Assembly: GCF_016765585.1 (NCBI RefSeq)
Contig: NZ_JAESWC010000018.1
Coordinates: 583,882-647,881 of the forward strand
Source of the DNA: Clostridium rhizosphaerae
GTDB taxonomy: Bacteria; Bacillota; Clostridia; Clostridiales; Clostridiaceae
Length of the DNA: 64,000 nt
Direction of reading: 5' to 3'
Positions 15,782-24,467 of the stretch are shown here, piece by piece (position 1 is the first letter of the stretch; every line of letters starts with the position of its first letter). The notes beneath the pieces were generated by a model. That model was not told where the DNA came from. It searched no databases and saw only the letters and a program-made list of their open reading frames with translations. Both the position numbers and the translations under genes were made by a program.

Positions 15782-16859
15782 TGTATCGTCTCCTCTCAAG
15801 TAAGTCTACAAAGGCTTCTATCCTTGTAACATAACCGGCTTCACCTGTCATCTCATCTACAACAAGAGACATAATAGGAAAATCTTTATCCTTGGAAACT
15901 TGCGGAAGAATAGCCTTAGAAACAATTTCAGGCATACATCCCATAGGGAAAATTTGAATAGCTCCATCAAAGCCTTCTTCATAGGCTAAAACAGCTTCCC
16001 CTACACATTCTCTTGCATGACCTCCGATTTGATGGGAAAGATATTCTTTTGCTCCCCTTTTTATGTCAAGTGAATTTAGCTTAGTGGGTACTAAAGCAGT
16101 ATTTTTTACCCACCAGCTTGGAGTTAGTCTTCTTTTTGTTGAAACCCCATAGTCCATAAGCTTTTCTTCAATATATAAATTTGAAAAAGGTTCAATTATA
16201 GTATATATTTCACCTATTATAGCAATTTTTATTGGATTTATATTTGTATTTACTTCTATACCATTTATCTTGTTTTTATAGTTAGTTAGCAGCTTAATCA
16301 TAGCTGTAGGATTATTACAGTTTAATGCATCTCGTTTAGCGCTGTTTAATATTATTTTACATTCACCTTTTATTTTTTCGTATCCAGCAAGATAATGCGC
16401 TCTTGCTTCAATTTCATCTATTAGGTTCATAACCTTTACAGCATTAAATAAAGCTTTTATCTGCTCGTACTTAGTCAGATTACTGCTTAATGATATTTTA
16501 TTTATTCTATTATATAATTCCTTAATACCTATATCTCCCGGTGAATCTATTACTATAAATTGTAGCTCATGACCCAGCTTTTTCAATAAATTCATCTGCA
16601 TTTCACAGTATTCTCCAAACCTGCAGGGTCCACAGCTTCCTGTAAGAATTACAGTGTCAGCACCTTGCTCAATTGCCTGAATATAATTTCCTATCATTAT
16701 TTTAAAAGGAAGGCATATTTCTTCCGGTGAATAAAAAGAACCGATTTCCAGTGAAGAATTGCTGTTTAATGGCGGTATAACATAGTCTATATTGAGTCCA
16801 TCAAATAACGCCTTTGCAGCTAAATATACATTACCCAAGTGAGGAAGTGTTATTTTCAA
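15762..16859 (-). CDS. Acyl-CoA dehydratase-related protein, DUF2229/HgdB-like
   Basis: A 365-residue protein with the DUF2229-type cysteine pattern: YSPEEICLPFKIMIGN, LTGSCGPCRFGEYCEMQ and FPMGCMPEIVSKAILP, then MSLVVDEMTGEAGYVTRIEAFVD. These resemble the cluster-binding subunits of 2-hydroxyacyl-CoA dehydratases. It lies between, and overlaps, the activase gene and a shorter relative. In many genomes the three parts are fused in one long protein; here they are separate. The substrate is unknown. Confidence 0.8.
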   Translation of the reverse strand: MKITLPHLGNVYLAAKALFDGLNIDYVIPPLNSNSSLEIGSFYSPEEICLPFKIMIGNYIQAIEQGADTVILTGSCGPCRFGEYCEMQMNLLKKLGHELQFIVIDSPGDIGIKELYNRINKISLSSNLTKYEQIKALFNAVKVMNLIDEIEARAHYLAGYEKIKGECKIILNSAKRDALNCNNPTAMIKLLTNYKNKINGIEVNTNINPIKIAIIGEIYTIIEPFSNLYIEEKLMDYGVSTKRRLTPSWWVKNTALVPTKLNSLDIKRGAKEYLSHQIGGHARECVGEAVLAYEEGFDGAIQIFPMGCMPEIVSKAILPQVSKDKDFPIMSLVVDEMTGEAGYVTRIEAFVDLLERRRYNALSRC

Positions 16860-17751
16860 TTAAAACCCTCCTTTCAATCATATCCACAAAAGCTTCTATT
16901 CTTGTATCAAGACCAGCCTCTCCTGTATGCTCATCAACCTTTAATATCATAAATGGAGACTCACCTATGTTATCCTTTATAAGCTCTACTATTACAGAGT
17001 CTATTCCGCAGGCAAAGGAAGATACATAAATAATTCCATCAACTAATTTATTTTTATGTGAATGAACCGCAAAGCCGTAAGAATTTCTTGCAAAAGTCCA
17101 AAAAGGCCTTTTATAAAGCTTTTTTACTTCATTGTCTATTAGTTCATCATTAATGCTTTCCTCTGTTATTACCCCAACACCAAGATTGTTTAGTTTTTTT
17201 ACTAAATTCATATTAATAAAATTGTCATAAAGATTATACGGATGTCCTACTAAGGCAACATTGATACTATAATTCTCATTTTTTATTCCTGTTTTAAATT
17301 TATTTTGTTCAAATATTGCTGTTTTGAAGGCTCTTTTAATTGCTGTCCTGCTGTTAGTAATTTCTTTACCAGCTTCCATTGCAAAGCTATATAATTTACT
17401 TTCTGAAACAGCATAAAAAGGAGCCGTTATTGCTCTCGGCACATCAGGTATAGTATTTAAAATCATTTCAGGAAGCCCGCAAAACTTGGGACATATGTAC
17501 TCTCTTTTTCTGATTTGCATTATTCTGGGTATTAACATAACATCACACTTATCTCTTAACGAAGCAACATGTCCATGAAATATTTTAATAGGAAGGCAAG
17601 CTTCATCCACACAGTATTTAACGCCTTCATCTAATATTTTCTTGTTTGTATCCTCCGAAACAATAATTTCAGCTCCAAGTTCATTAAAAAAGCTCTTAAA
17701 AAAAGGATAATACTTAAAGTATAAAAGTCCCTTTGGAAATCCTACTTTCAT
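16831..17751 (-). CDS. DUF2229 acyl-CoA dehydratase-related protein
   Basis: A 306-residue paralogue-like partner of the next gene, with the shared ending LKVDEHTGEAGLDTRIEAF. The N-terminus KVGFPKGLLYFKYYPF is typical of DUF2229. Cysteines occur in VKYCVDEACLPIK and YICPKFCGLPE. GGAGG directly before the ATG at 17751 sets the start; an upstream in-frame ATG would contain that site. It is first in a three-gene overlapping operon with the HgdC-like activase. Function beyond a radical dehydratase-like ATP/Fe-S system is not readable. Confidence 0.8.
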   Translation of the reverse strand: MKVGFPKGLLYFKYYPFFKSFFNELGAEIIVSEDTNKKILDEGVKYCVDEACLPIKIFHGHVASLRDKCDVMLIPRIMQIRKREYICPKFCGLPEMILNTIPDVPRAITAPFYAVSESKLYSFAMEAGKEITNSRTAIKRAFKTAIFEQNKFKTGIKNENYSINVALVGHPYNLYDNFINMNLVKKLNNLGVGVITEESINDELIDNEVKKLYKRPFWTFARNSYGFAVHSHKNKLVDGIIYVSSFACGIDSVIVELIKDNIGESPFMILKVDEHTGEAGLDTRIEAFVDMIERRVLIENNTSSLG

Positions 17752-17852
17752 ATTTGCCTCCATATAAAAATTTACGTACCATTCAAATATTTTTACCTTA
17801 ATTTATGTAAATATTCCATTATCTAATAAAATCAAGATTTTATGCTTATAAC

Positions 17853-17884
17853 AAAAAGAAGGCTGGAATAGTAAGCCTTCTTTC
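17853..17884 (-). terminator. Terminator of mltG
   Basis: On the minus strand AAAGAAGGCT and AGCCTTCTTTTT arms directly follow the mltG stop. Confidence 0.85.
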
Positions 17885-18891
17885 TATTTTATATATTTTT
17901 TTACATTGCTCATGTGTTCTTCATAAGTTTTACTAAAAACATGTCCTTTTCCATTAGCCACATAATACAAATAGTCATTTTCTTCAGGATATAATGCAGC
18001 TTCTATTGATGGCTTTCCTGGTGAAGCAATTGGCCCTGGTGGGAATCCTTTATACAAGTAGGTATTATATACATCCTGTATTTTTAAATCATCATAAGTA
18101 ACCTTTTGAATTGTACCTTTACCTTTAGTAATAGCATATATAACTGCTGCATCAATTTGGAGAGGCATACCTTTTTTTATCCTATTATAAATAACACCTG
18201 CAATTCTGCTTCTTTCATTATCATTCGCAGCTTCCTTTTCGATTAAAGAAGCTATAGTTATAACTTGATTAATACTTAATCCAAGTTCCTTTGTTCGAAT
18301 AATATATTTATCAGAAAACACACTTTTGAATCTATTAAACATTAGATTTGCAGCATCTTTCTCAGTATATCCCACTGGTATGTAATATGTATCTGGGTAT
18401 AAAAAACCCTCCAAATCAAAATGGGTATTATCTCTTTTTGAAATCAAATCATTATAGGTCAAATCACTAATTGTTATATTTAAGAAATTATCCTTGTTTA
18501 GTGATAAATTCTTTTGCAATCTTTCACTGATTTGGTAAAGTGTAAAACCTTCCGGTATAGTTACTACTGCAAAATCTGATTGTCCATTTTGTAATTTTAA
18601 TATCAATTCTTTATAGTTCATATTTGGCTTTATAATAAGTTTACTTTCTTTTATGCCGCTGCCCATTCCAAACAATCTTGCATACACAAGAAAGCTATTA
18701 TTAGGTTTTATAATGCCCCTACTCTTAAATTGTTTTGCTACCTCGCTTAGAGAAGACTCATTTTTTATAATTATGTATGAGTTTTCCTTATTAATAGTAT
18801 GCAGGCTGTGAAAGTATGAATATATTACACTTATTACTAAAACTGAAACAATTACAATACTAAATACTGCTATAGATTTCTTATATTTCAA
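17884..18891 (-). CDS. mltG: Endolytic murein transglycosylase
   Basis: A 335-residue MltG (YceG-like) protein: an N-terminal transmembrane helix (about 5-27), a LysM-like segment, then the catalytic domain. Key motifs are PEGFTLYQI, the YPDTYYIP block, IASLIEKEA with its catalytic Glu, and PGPIASPG. It cleaves nascent peptidoglycan strands next to the membrane. I place the start at the TTG at 18891 because GGAGGTGG lies eight bases ahead; an ATG 18 bases upstream would contain that site. Confidence 0.88.
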   Translation of the reverse strand: MKYKKSIAVFSIVIVSVLVISVIYSYFHSLHTINKENSYIIIKNESSLSEVAKQFKSRGIIKPNNSFLVYARLFGMGSGIKESKLIIKPNMNYKELILKLQNGQSDFAVVTIPEGFTLYQISERLQKNLSLNKDNFLNITISDLTYNDLISKRDNTHFDLEGFLYPDTYYIPVGYTEKDAANLMFNRFKSVFSDKYIIRTKELGLSINQVITIASLIEKEAANDNERSRIAGVIYNRIKKGMPLQIDAAVIYAITKGKGTIQKVTYDDLKIQDVYNTYLYKGFPPGPIASPGKPSIEAALYPEENDYLYYVANGKGHVFSKTYEEHMSNVKKYIK

Positions 18892-19242
18892 ATCAACTAC
18901 CACCTCCATAGTTTGACAAATTCATTTTACATATCTAAAACCTAATATGCCTAACGTAACACTTTTATTATTCTACTAATATATCAAAGTATTAGAGTTT
19001 TCTCCACATTTTTGTTTTTTACCTTTACTTTTATTTTAATATCGAATCACAAATCATGTTTTCCATTTTATGTTAATTATTTGTTCATTTTATTTCGTCT
19101 AATCTTCATAAAATCCACACAATTATTTTATATACTTTATTTTATGATAAAAGGCACTAAAATGAGGCAAGCTTATAAATTGCTGCTGTTAATTAGTATT
19201 GAAATCATATAGTGTCTAGATTGAAAGCGAAAGGAGTAATTT
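18892..19242. other. Intergenic spacer between mltG and the copper fusion gene
   Basis: About 350 AT-rich bases with no convincing gene. One very short reading frame (19162-19212, starting MRQAYKLLLL, weak ribosome site) could be a leader peptide but has no support beyond position. Divergent promoters must lie here; I cannot pin the boxes. Confidence 0.5.
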
Positions 19243-21072
19243 ATGAGTATTAAAACTGAAAAAATTAAAGTTTATGAAATGACCTGCGGTTCTTGTGAAA
19301 ATCGAGTTGAAAGAGCCATAAAGAAATTGGATGGAGTATTAAATGTTAAAGCAAGCTTTTCCGGTCAGTTTGCTGAAGTTGAATATGATGATGAATTATG
19401 CAGCATAAACAAAATTAAAGCTGTCATAAAAGAGGCAGGCTACAGCACACAAAGTTCAAACGACTACAAGTTCATGGGTATCCTAATAGTTGTAGCCGCG
19501 GTTGTGCTGCTTGGATTAAAAACCAGTGGTTTTGATATGGAATCTAAGCTTACTAATGCTTCCTATGCTGTTCTTTTTGTAGTAGGAATTCTGACTTCCA
19601 TACACTGTGTTGGTATGTGCGGTGGAATAATGCTTTCTCAAACCCTATCAAAAGAAAGTACTAATAAGTTTGAAGCTATGAAACCGGCTCTTTTTTACAA
19701 CATAGGAAGAGTTGTTTCCTATACTATCCTTGGTGGAATTATTGGAGCTCTTGGTTCAGTATTTTCACTTTCACTTACCGCAAAGGCTGGTCTTCAAATA
19801 TTTGCTGGTCTTTTCATGATTATGATGGGTTTTAATATGGCTGGTTTTAAGACCTTTAGAAAATTTCAAATAAGATTGCCTCATGCAGCCTGCAAAGCTA
19901 AGAACAAATCCGGTTCTCCATTTATTGTAGGTCTCTTAAATGGGCTTATGCCCTGCGGTCCGCTGCAAACAATGCAGCTATTTGCCCTTGGAACCGGAAG
20001 TGCTGCAAAAGGTGCATTATCCATGTTTATGTTCTCAATCGGAACTGTTCCTCTTATGTTAACCTTCGGTGCAGTTTCTGGTATATTAAGCAAAGGTTAT
20101 ACTAAGAAAATACTTAAATTCAGTGGCGTCTTAATAATCGTTTTAGGTCTTATAATGGGAAACAGAGGTCTTGCACTAGCAGGCATAAATATTAATCCAA
20201 TGACAGCTCTAGCAAGTTCAAAGAGCCTTCTAGGAAGTAATTCAAGCGGAACCTCTAATTCAAACATTGCTAAGGCAACAATTAAAGATGGGGTTCAAAC
20301 AATAACTATGACTGCCAACAATAATGGCTATACCCCTAACGCTTTTTACGTTCAAAAGGGAGTTCCTGTTAAATGGATAATAAATGGGGATCAAATTACC
20401 TCTTGTAATAATGCTATTGTAATTCCTTCTTTAAACAAACAACAGAAATTAAAGAAAGGTGAAAATATTATTGAATTTACACCTGGAGATAAAGACTTAA
20501 GTTTTAGCTGCTGGATGGGAATGATAAGAGGTGTAATAAAAGTAACTGACAAGCTTGATACAGTTGATACATCAAAATCTGATTCCTCTATACCTCCAGC
20601 AAGTACTGGTCCTAGCTGCTGTGCAGGTCCTGTAGCAGATGATGGCTCAGGTTCTGGAGCATCTACTCAGTCCAGCATTTATGGCAGTGATTTAACAAAG
20701 GTTCCTACAGATGTATTAGTTAATAAAGCATTATCAGCCGGAAAAATCCAGAGCGCCACTTTCAAGGGAAAAGGCTACGAGCTTCAGCCGCTCATTATCG
20801 TAACTGGCAGCAGCACAAGTACTAAATTAACCTTTGATCTAAATGCCTTTGACAACCCTGAAGGCGAATATACAATAGTAGATGCAAATACAGGAGATAA
20901 AGTTTCCTCCTTTACTGCTAAAAAAGGTATAAATGAGGTTGAATTTAGTCCTAAGAAATCAGGCGGCTATGCTATTGTTAAAGACAATAGTGTTCTTGGT
21001 ATAGTTGAGGCCGTAGATAATTTAAAAACCACCGACTTAGAAAAAATTAGAAGCAAATATCTTGGTCAATAA
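19243..21072 (+). CDS. HMA - TauE/SafE-like membrane - cupredoxin fusion protein
   Basis: A 609-residue fusion. Residues 1-70 are a heavy-metal-associated domain with MTCGSCENRVE (C15, C18). Residues about 76-325 are a six-helix COG2836-type domain with HCVGMCGGIMLS and NGLMPCGPLQTMQ, cysteine motifs like those of CcdA/DsbD. Residues about 340-435 form a cupredoxin-like domain with possible ligands in ITSCNN and FSCWMGM (Cys, Cys, Met). A linker with SCCAGP leads to a second, degenerate beta domain. It probably binds and moves copper or electrons across the membrane to the extracytoplasmic cupredoxin. AAAGGAG precedes the ATG. It converges with copZ. Confidence 0.85.
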   Translation: MSIKTEKIKVYEMTCGSCENRVERAIKKLDGVLNVKASFSGQFAEVEYDDELCSINKIKAVIKEAGYSTQSSNDYKFMGILIVVAAVVLLGLKTSGFDMESKLTNASYAVLFVVGILTSIHCVGMCGGIMLSQTLSKESTNKFEAMKPALFYNIGRVVSYTILGGIIGALGSVFSLSLTAKAGLQIFAGLFMIMMGFNMAGFKTFRKFQIRLPHAACKAKNKSGSPFIVGLLNGLMPCGPLQTMQLFALGTGSAAKGALSMFMFSIGTVPLMLTFGAVSGILSKGYTKKILKFSGVLIIVLGLIMGNRGLALAGININPMTALASSKSLLGSNSSGTSNSNIAKATIKDGVQTITMTANNNGYTPNAFYVQKGVPVKWIINGDQITSCNNAIVIPSLNKQQKLKKGENIIEFTPGDKDLSFSCWMGMIRGVIKVTDKLDTVDTSKSDSSIPPASTGPSCCAGPVADDGSGSGASTQSSIYGSDLTKVPTDVLVNKALSAGKIQSATFKGKGYELQPLIIVTGSSTSTKLTFDLNAFDNPEGEYTIVDANTGDKVSSFTAKKGINEVEFSPKKSGGYAIVKDNSVLGIVEAVDNLKTTDLEKIRSKYLGQ

Positions 21073-21080
21073 AAACAATA

Positions 21081-21118
21081 AAAAAAGCTTTGGCAAACCT
21101 AATGCCAAAGCCTTTTTT
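21081..21118. terminator. Bidirectional terminator between the fusion gene and copZ
   Basis: CTTTGGCA and TGCCAAAG arms flanked by A6 and T6 runs, shared by the two convergent genes. Confidence 0.85.
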
Positions 21119-21119
21119 A

Positions 21120-21335
21120 TTATAGTGTTTCTATACCAGCAACATCATATCCGGCGTCATCAATAGCAGCCTTTATATCTACATCACTGACTTCAACTGT
21201 TGCTTCAAGTATAGCTGTTTTAGAAGCTAAATTTACATCTACACTAGTTACTCCATTAAGTTCGCTAAGAGCCTCCTTAACATGATTAACGCAGTGTCCA
21301 CAGCTCATGCCTTCAACTAATATTTTCTTTTTCAT
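21120..21335 (-). CDS. copZ: Copper chaperone
   Basis: A 71-residue stand-alone HMA domain with GMSCGHCVNHVKEALSEL; the two cysteines bind Cu(I) and hand it to CopA. GGAGGAG precedes the ATG. It lies 93 bases downstream of copA on the same strand, separated by an inverted repeat that may set the copA/copZ ratio. Confidence 0.93.
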   Translation of the reverse strand: MKKKILVEGMSCGHCVNHVKEALSELNGVTSVDVNLASKTAILEATVEVSDVDIKAAIDDAGYDVAGIETL

Positions 21336-21374
21336 ATTTATTCTCCTCCATTATATTTATTATTTATAATTAGT

Positions 21375-21406
21375 AACTAGATAAGAAGATATATTCTTAT
21401 CTAGTT
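21375..21406. repeat. 13-bp inverted repeat between copA and copZ
   Basis: AACTAGATAAGAA and TTCTTATCTAGTT are perfect arms around GATATA. The following bases repeat TTCTTATC and CTAGTTATCT again. No T-run follows, so it could be an mRNA-processing or stabilising hairpin, or a regulator site. Confidence 0.5.
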
Positions 21407-21428
21407 ATCTTCTTATCTTCTTTTCTAG

Positions 21429-23888
21429 TTATCTAGCTGGCTTAAAGCCCTTTAATCTTAAAGCATTTAGTAGTACTGATACTGAACTAAAGCTCATAGC
21501 AGCAGCTGCTATTATTGGGTTTAATAGCGGTCCGCCAAAAATGTACAGTATTCCCATAGCAACTGGTATACCTAAAGTATTATACCCAAATGCCCAGAAT
21601 AAGTTTTCCTTAATATTTGTAATAGTCTTCTTGCTTAACTGAATTGCTGTTGGTACATCCATTAAATCGCTTCTCATAAGAACAATGTCAGCTGATTCCA
21701 TAGCAACGTCTGTACCTGAGCCTATCGCAATACCTATATCTGCTTGTGCAAGAGCTGGAGCATCATTTATACCGTCACCAACCATTGCAACTTTTTTACC
21801 TTCTGCCTGAAGTTTTTTGACTTCATTTGCCTTATCCTGAGGAAGAACTTCTGCTAGTATTCTATCTATTCCAACTTGCTTAGCTATTGCTTCAGCAGTT
21901 CTCTTGTTGTCTCCAGTAATCATTGCAACTTCTATTCCCATTTTATGAAGCTGTTCAATTGCCTTTTTACTGTTTTCTTTAACTGTATCTGCAACAGCAA
22001 TAATTCCTGCTATTTTTTCATCTACAGCTATATACATCGGAGTTTTACCTTCACCAGCTAGTTTATGTGAAGTCTCCTCCAAGTTTTCCAGTGAAATATT
22101 ACTTTCAAGCATAAGCTTTCTGTTTCCAAGTAAAACATCTTTACCATCTATCTTAACTTCTATTCCGTGTCCTGGAATAGCTTTGAAGAAATCTAGTTTC
22201 TTAAATTCTAAACCTTTATCTTCAGCTCCCTTTACTATTGCTTCACCAAGCGGATGTTCTGAACCCTTTTCTGCTGATGCAGCAATCTGCAATAACTCGT
22301 CTTCTGTTATTCCATTGACAGTTACAACATCTGTAACCTTAGGCTTTCCCTCTGTTATAGTACCAGTTTTATCAAATACTATAGTTTTAATTTTATGAGC
22401 TGTTTCAAGTGCTACACCACTTTTTATTAGAACACCATATTCTGCACCTTTTCCTGTACCAACCATTATTGCAGTTGGAGTAGCTAACCCTAACGCGCAT
22501 GGACATGCAATAACAAGAACTGATATAAATATGGTAAGAGCAAATACTCCTGTCTCGCTTCCAATAAAATACCATCCTAAAGCTGAAAGAAGTGCAATAG
22601 ACATAACAACAGGAACAAAATAACCTGATATAATGTCAGCCATTTTAGCGATTGGAGCCTTGGAGCCCTGAGCATCCTCTACTAACTTTATAATTTGAGC
22701 TAAAGCTGTATCTTTTCCAACTCTAGTAGCTTTGTATTTAATAGCACCATTTTTATTTATGCTTGCTCCTATTATTTTGTCTCCGATAGTTTTTTCTACT
22801 GGAATACTTTCTCCTGTCAGCATAGATTCATCAACTGATGTCATTCCTTCAACTACTTCGCCGTCTACAGGCATTTTCTCTCCCGGCTTAACTACTATAA
22901 TATCTCCAACTTCAACTTCATCAATAGAGATTTCTATTTCTTGATTATCTCTAATAATAATAGCTGTCTTAGGAGCAAGGCCCATAAGCTTTTTAATAGC
23001 TTCGGAGGTTTTACCTTTTGTAACAGACTCCAGGTATTTTCCTAAAGTTATGAGAGTTATAATAACCCCAGCCGATTCAAAATATAAATCATAGGCATAA
23101 TCAATGTTGCCGCTGAATATCTGTACTATAGCAAATATTCCATATAGAAATGCAGCTGAAGTACCTACTGCAATTAAGGAATCCATATTAGGACTTCTTC
23201 TTATGAGGGACTTAAAGCCCACTCTAAAGAATCTATTTCCTGCAATCATAACTGGTATGACTAAAGCCAGTTGAACTAGTGAAAATGTCCTAGGGCTCGT
23301 CATCGGATCTATAAAGCTTGGAAGACTATACCCAAGCTTTTCTCCAAGCATATGCCCCATGGAAATAGCAAGCAGAGGTATTGTAAATATCATTGAAATA
23401 ATAAACTTTTTCCATAAAAGCTTTATCTCTTTTTCTTTCTTTTCCTTATCCTCATCTACTGTAACTTCTTCCTCTAAAGCCTTATAGCCTGCTTTTTCTA
23501 TAACTCTCTTTATATCGGAAATCCTAACCTTAGAAGGCTCATAACTTATACTTAGTTTTTCTGTTGCAAAATTAACGTTAGATTCTATAACACCATCGAG
23601 TTTTTTAGTAACTCTTTCAACGGTTTTGGCACATGCTGCACAGGTCATGCCTTCAATTTTTAAGGTATTGCTGCTTGCTTCAACAACCGCCTTATAGCCT
23701 GCTTTTTCAATAGCTGCCTGTATATCAGGTATGCCTACTTCTGTCTCATCAAAATTTATATTAAGTTTTTCAGTTGCAAAGTTGACACTTGCCTCAGAAA
23801 CTCCCTGCAGCTTCTTAGAAGCTCTTTCTACAGCCTTTGCACAAGCTGCGCAGGTCATTCCTTCTATTTTTAATGACTTAGTTGCCAT
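21429..23888 (-). CDS. copA: Copper-exporting P1B-type ATPase
   Basis: An 819-residue transporter. There are two N-terminal HMA domains (each with GMTCAACAK; first cysteines C13 and C16), eight transmembrane helices and the copper-site CPC in [15 protein letters not shown] (about residues 461-463). It also has the phosphorylation motif [10 protein letters not shown], the HP pair in SEHPLGEAI, and [10 protein letters not shown]. Full length for the family. It exports Cu(I) from the cytoplasm. Its ribosome binding site is the end of a tandem structured repeat that separates it from csoR. Confidence 0.96.
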   Translation of the reverse strand: MATKSLKIEGMTCAACAKAVERASKKLQGVSEASVNFATEKLNINFDETEVGIPDIQAAIEKAGYKAVVEASSNTLKIEGMTCAACAKTVERVTKKLDGVIESNVNFATEKLSISYEPSKVRISDIKRVIEKAGYKALEEEVTVDEDKEKKEKEIKLLWKKFIISMIFTIPLLAISMGHMLGEKLGYSLPSFIDPMTSPRTFSLVQLALVIPVMIAGNRFFRVGFKSLIRRSPNMDSLIAVGTSAAFLYGIFAIVQIFSGNIDYAYDLYFESAGVIITLITLGKYLESVTKGKTSEAIKKLMGLAPKTAIIIRDNQEIEISIDEVEVGDIIVVKPGEKMPVDGEVVEGMTSVDESMLTGESIPVEKTIGDKIIGASINKNGAIKYKATRVGKDTALAQIIKLVEDAQGSKAPIAKMADIISGYFVPVVMSIALLSALGWYFIGSETGVFALTIFISVLVIACPCALGLATPTAIMVGTGKGAEYGVLIKSGVALETAHKIKTIVFDKTGTITEGKPKVTDVVTVNGITEDELLQIAASAEKGSEHPLGEAIVKGAEDKGLEFKKLDFFKAIPGHGIEVKIDGKDVLLGNRKLMLESNISLENLEETSHKLAGEGKTPMYIAVDEKIAGIIAVADTVKENSKKAIEQLHKMGIEVAMITGDNKRTAEAIAKQVGIDRILAEVLPQDKANEVKKLQAEGKKVAMVGDGINDAPALAQADIGIAIGSGTDVAMESADIVLMRSDLMDVPTAIQLSKKTITNIKENLFWAFGYNTLGIPVAMGILYIFGGPLLNPIIAAAAMSFSSVSVLLNALRLKGFKPAR

Positions 23889-23895
23889 TTAATTT

Positions 23896-23981
23896 CCTCC
23901 TTTTAGTCGGAAGCACTGAGCAATTAAAGATTACTCGCTTCCGCTCACTAATTGCTCGTTAAAGTCCATTTAGGACTTTAA
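23896..23981 (-). repeat. Structured interspersed repeat ending in an RBS, copy 1
   Basis: Minus strand: AAAGTCC-TAAAT-GGACTTT hairpin, then the stem GAGCAATTA/TAATTGCTC enclosing an inner GAGCGGAAGCGAG hairpin, then CTAAAAGGAGG just before copA. It is joined head-to-tail to copy 2 with GGAGG at the boundary. Compensatory differences from the other copies support a real secondary structure. Confidence 0.7.
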
Positions 23982-24065
23982 CCTCCTTTTAGTCGGAAGC
24001 ACTGAGCAATTTAAGACTCTCGCTCCGCTCGAAAATTACTCGTTAAAGGTCATTTAGACCTTTAA
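23982..24065 (-). repeat. Structured interspersed repeat ending in an RBS, copy 2
   Basis: Minus strand: AAAGGTC-TAAAT-GACCTTT, then GAGTAATTT/AAATTGCTC (one G-U pair) with an inner CGAGCGGAGCGAG hairpin, then CTAAAAGGAGG. It starts immediately after the TGAGGAGG that ends csoR, so the ancestral csoR-copA junction probably had a single GGAGG. Confidence 0.7.
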
Positions 24066-24070
24066 CCTCC

Positions 24071-24337
24071 TCACCTATCTGTCATTTTTGATAAAATATC
24101 TATAACCTCATCAATTTTTTCGTCTGCATTGTCATGCTTAAATGCATCCTTTACACAATGATGTATATGCTGCTTTAAAATCAGTAAATTTGCTTTTTTA
24201 AGTAGAGCCTGAGCTGCAATAATCTGATTAGAAACATCAACACAGTATCTTCCTTCTTCAATCATTTTTATAATGCCTTCAATTTGTCCCTTTGAAGTTT
24301 TTAATGACTGAAGTGCTTTTTTTTGTTCCTCGTTCAT
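24071..24337 (-). CDS. csoR: Copper-sensing repressor
   Basis: An 88-residue CsoR-family protein with the copper fingerprint Y31, C32, H57 and C61. The Cys-to-His-to-Cys spacings (25 and 4) match Cu(I)-sensing CsoR, not the persulfide sensor CstR. AGGAGGG sets the start at 24337; a longer version would include that site. It is the first gene before copA and copZ, and has a G/C-rich operator overlapping its promoter. Copper binding is expected to release the operator. Confidence 0.93.
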   Translation of the reverse strand: MNEEQKKALQSLKTSKGQIEGIIKMIEEGRYCVDVSNQIIAAQALLKKANLLILKQHIHHCVKDAFKHDNADEKIDEVIDILSKMTDR

Positions 24338-24352
24338 AATAACCCTCCTAAT

Positions 24353-24412
24353 CACCCACCCGGGGTGGGTGGGGTATATTTATACTATAGTATATTTATA
24401 AACATTTTGCAA
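24353..24412 (-). promoter_or_regulatory. csoR promoter and CsoR operator
   Basis: TTGCAA (24412-24407), a 17-base spacer and TATAGT (24389-24384) are followed by a G/C-rich near-palindrome CACCCACCC/GGGTGGGTG (24353-24377) preceded by TATACCCC. It is the only strongly G/C-rich site in this AT-rich intergenic region, and its position downstream of the -10 fits repression. Confidence 0.75.
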
Positions 24413-24432
24413 GAGTATTATAAATAAATTTA

Positions 24433-24452
24433 CCCTCCCCATCCGAGGAGGG
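24433..24452. other. CCCTCC/GGAGGG hairpin
   Basis: Six-base perfect arms lie 15 bases past the lipoprotein stop and upstream of the csoR promoter. It could be a weak terminator for the lipoprotein gene (an AT-rich tract follows) or a second binding site for CsoR. Confidence 0.4.
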
Positions 24453-24467
24453 ACTTAATTATATAAA

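Noticed and set aside
19012..19212. Plus-strand 66-codon frame upstream of the copper fusion gene
   Set aside because: Phe/Ile-rich AT-driven sequence in an intergenic spacer, with no ribosome site at its start.
24433..24452. CCCTCC/GGAGGG hairpin as a definite second CsoR operator
   Set aside because: The arms are short, the TACCCC-type core is lacking, and the position fits a weak terminator equally well; kept only as an unassigned feature.
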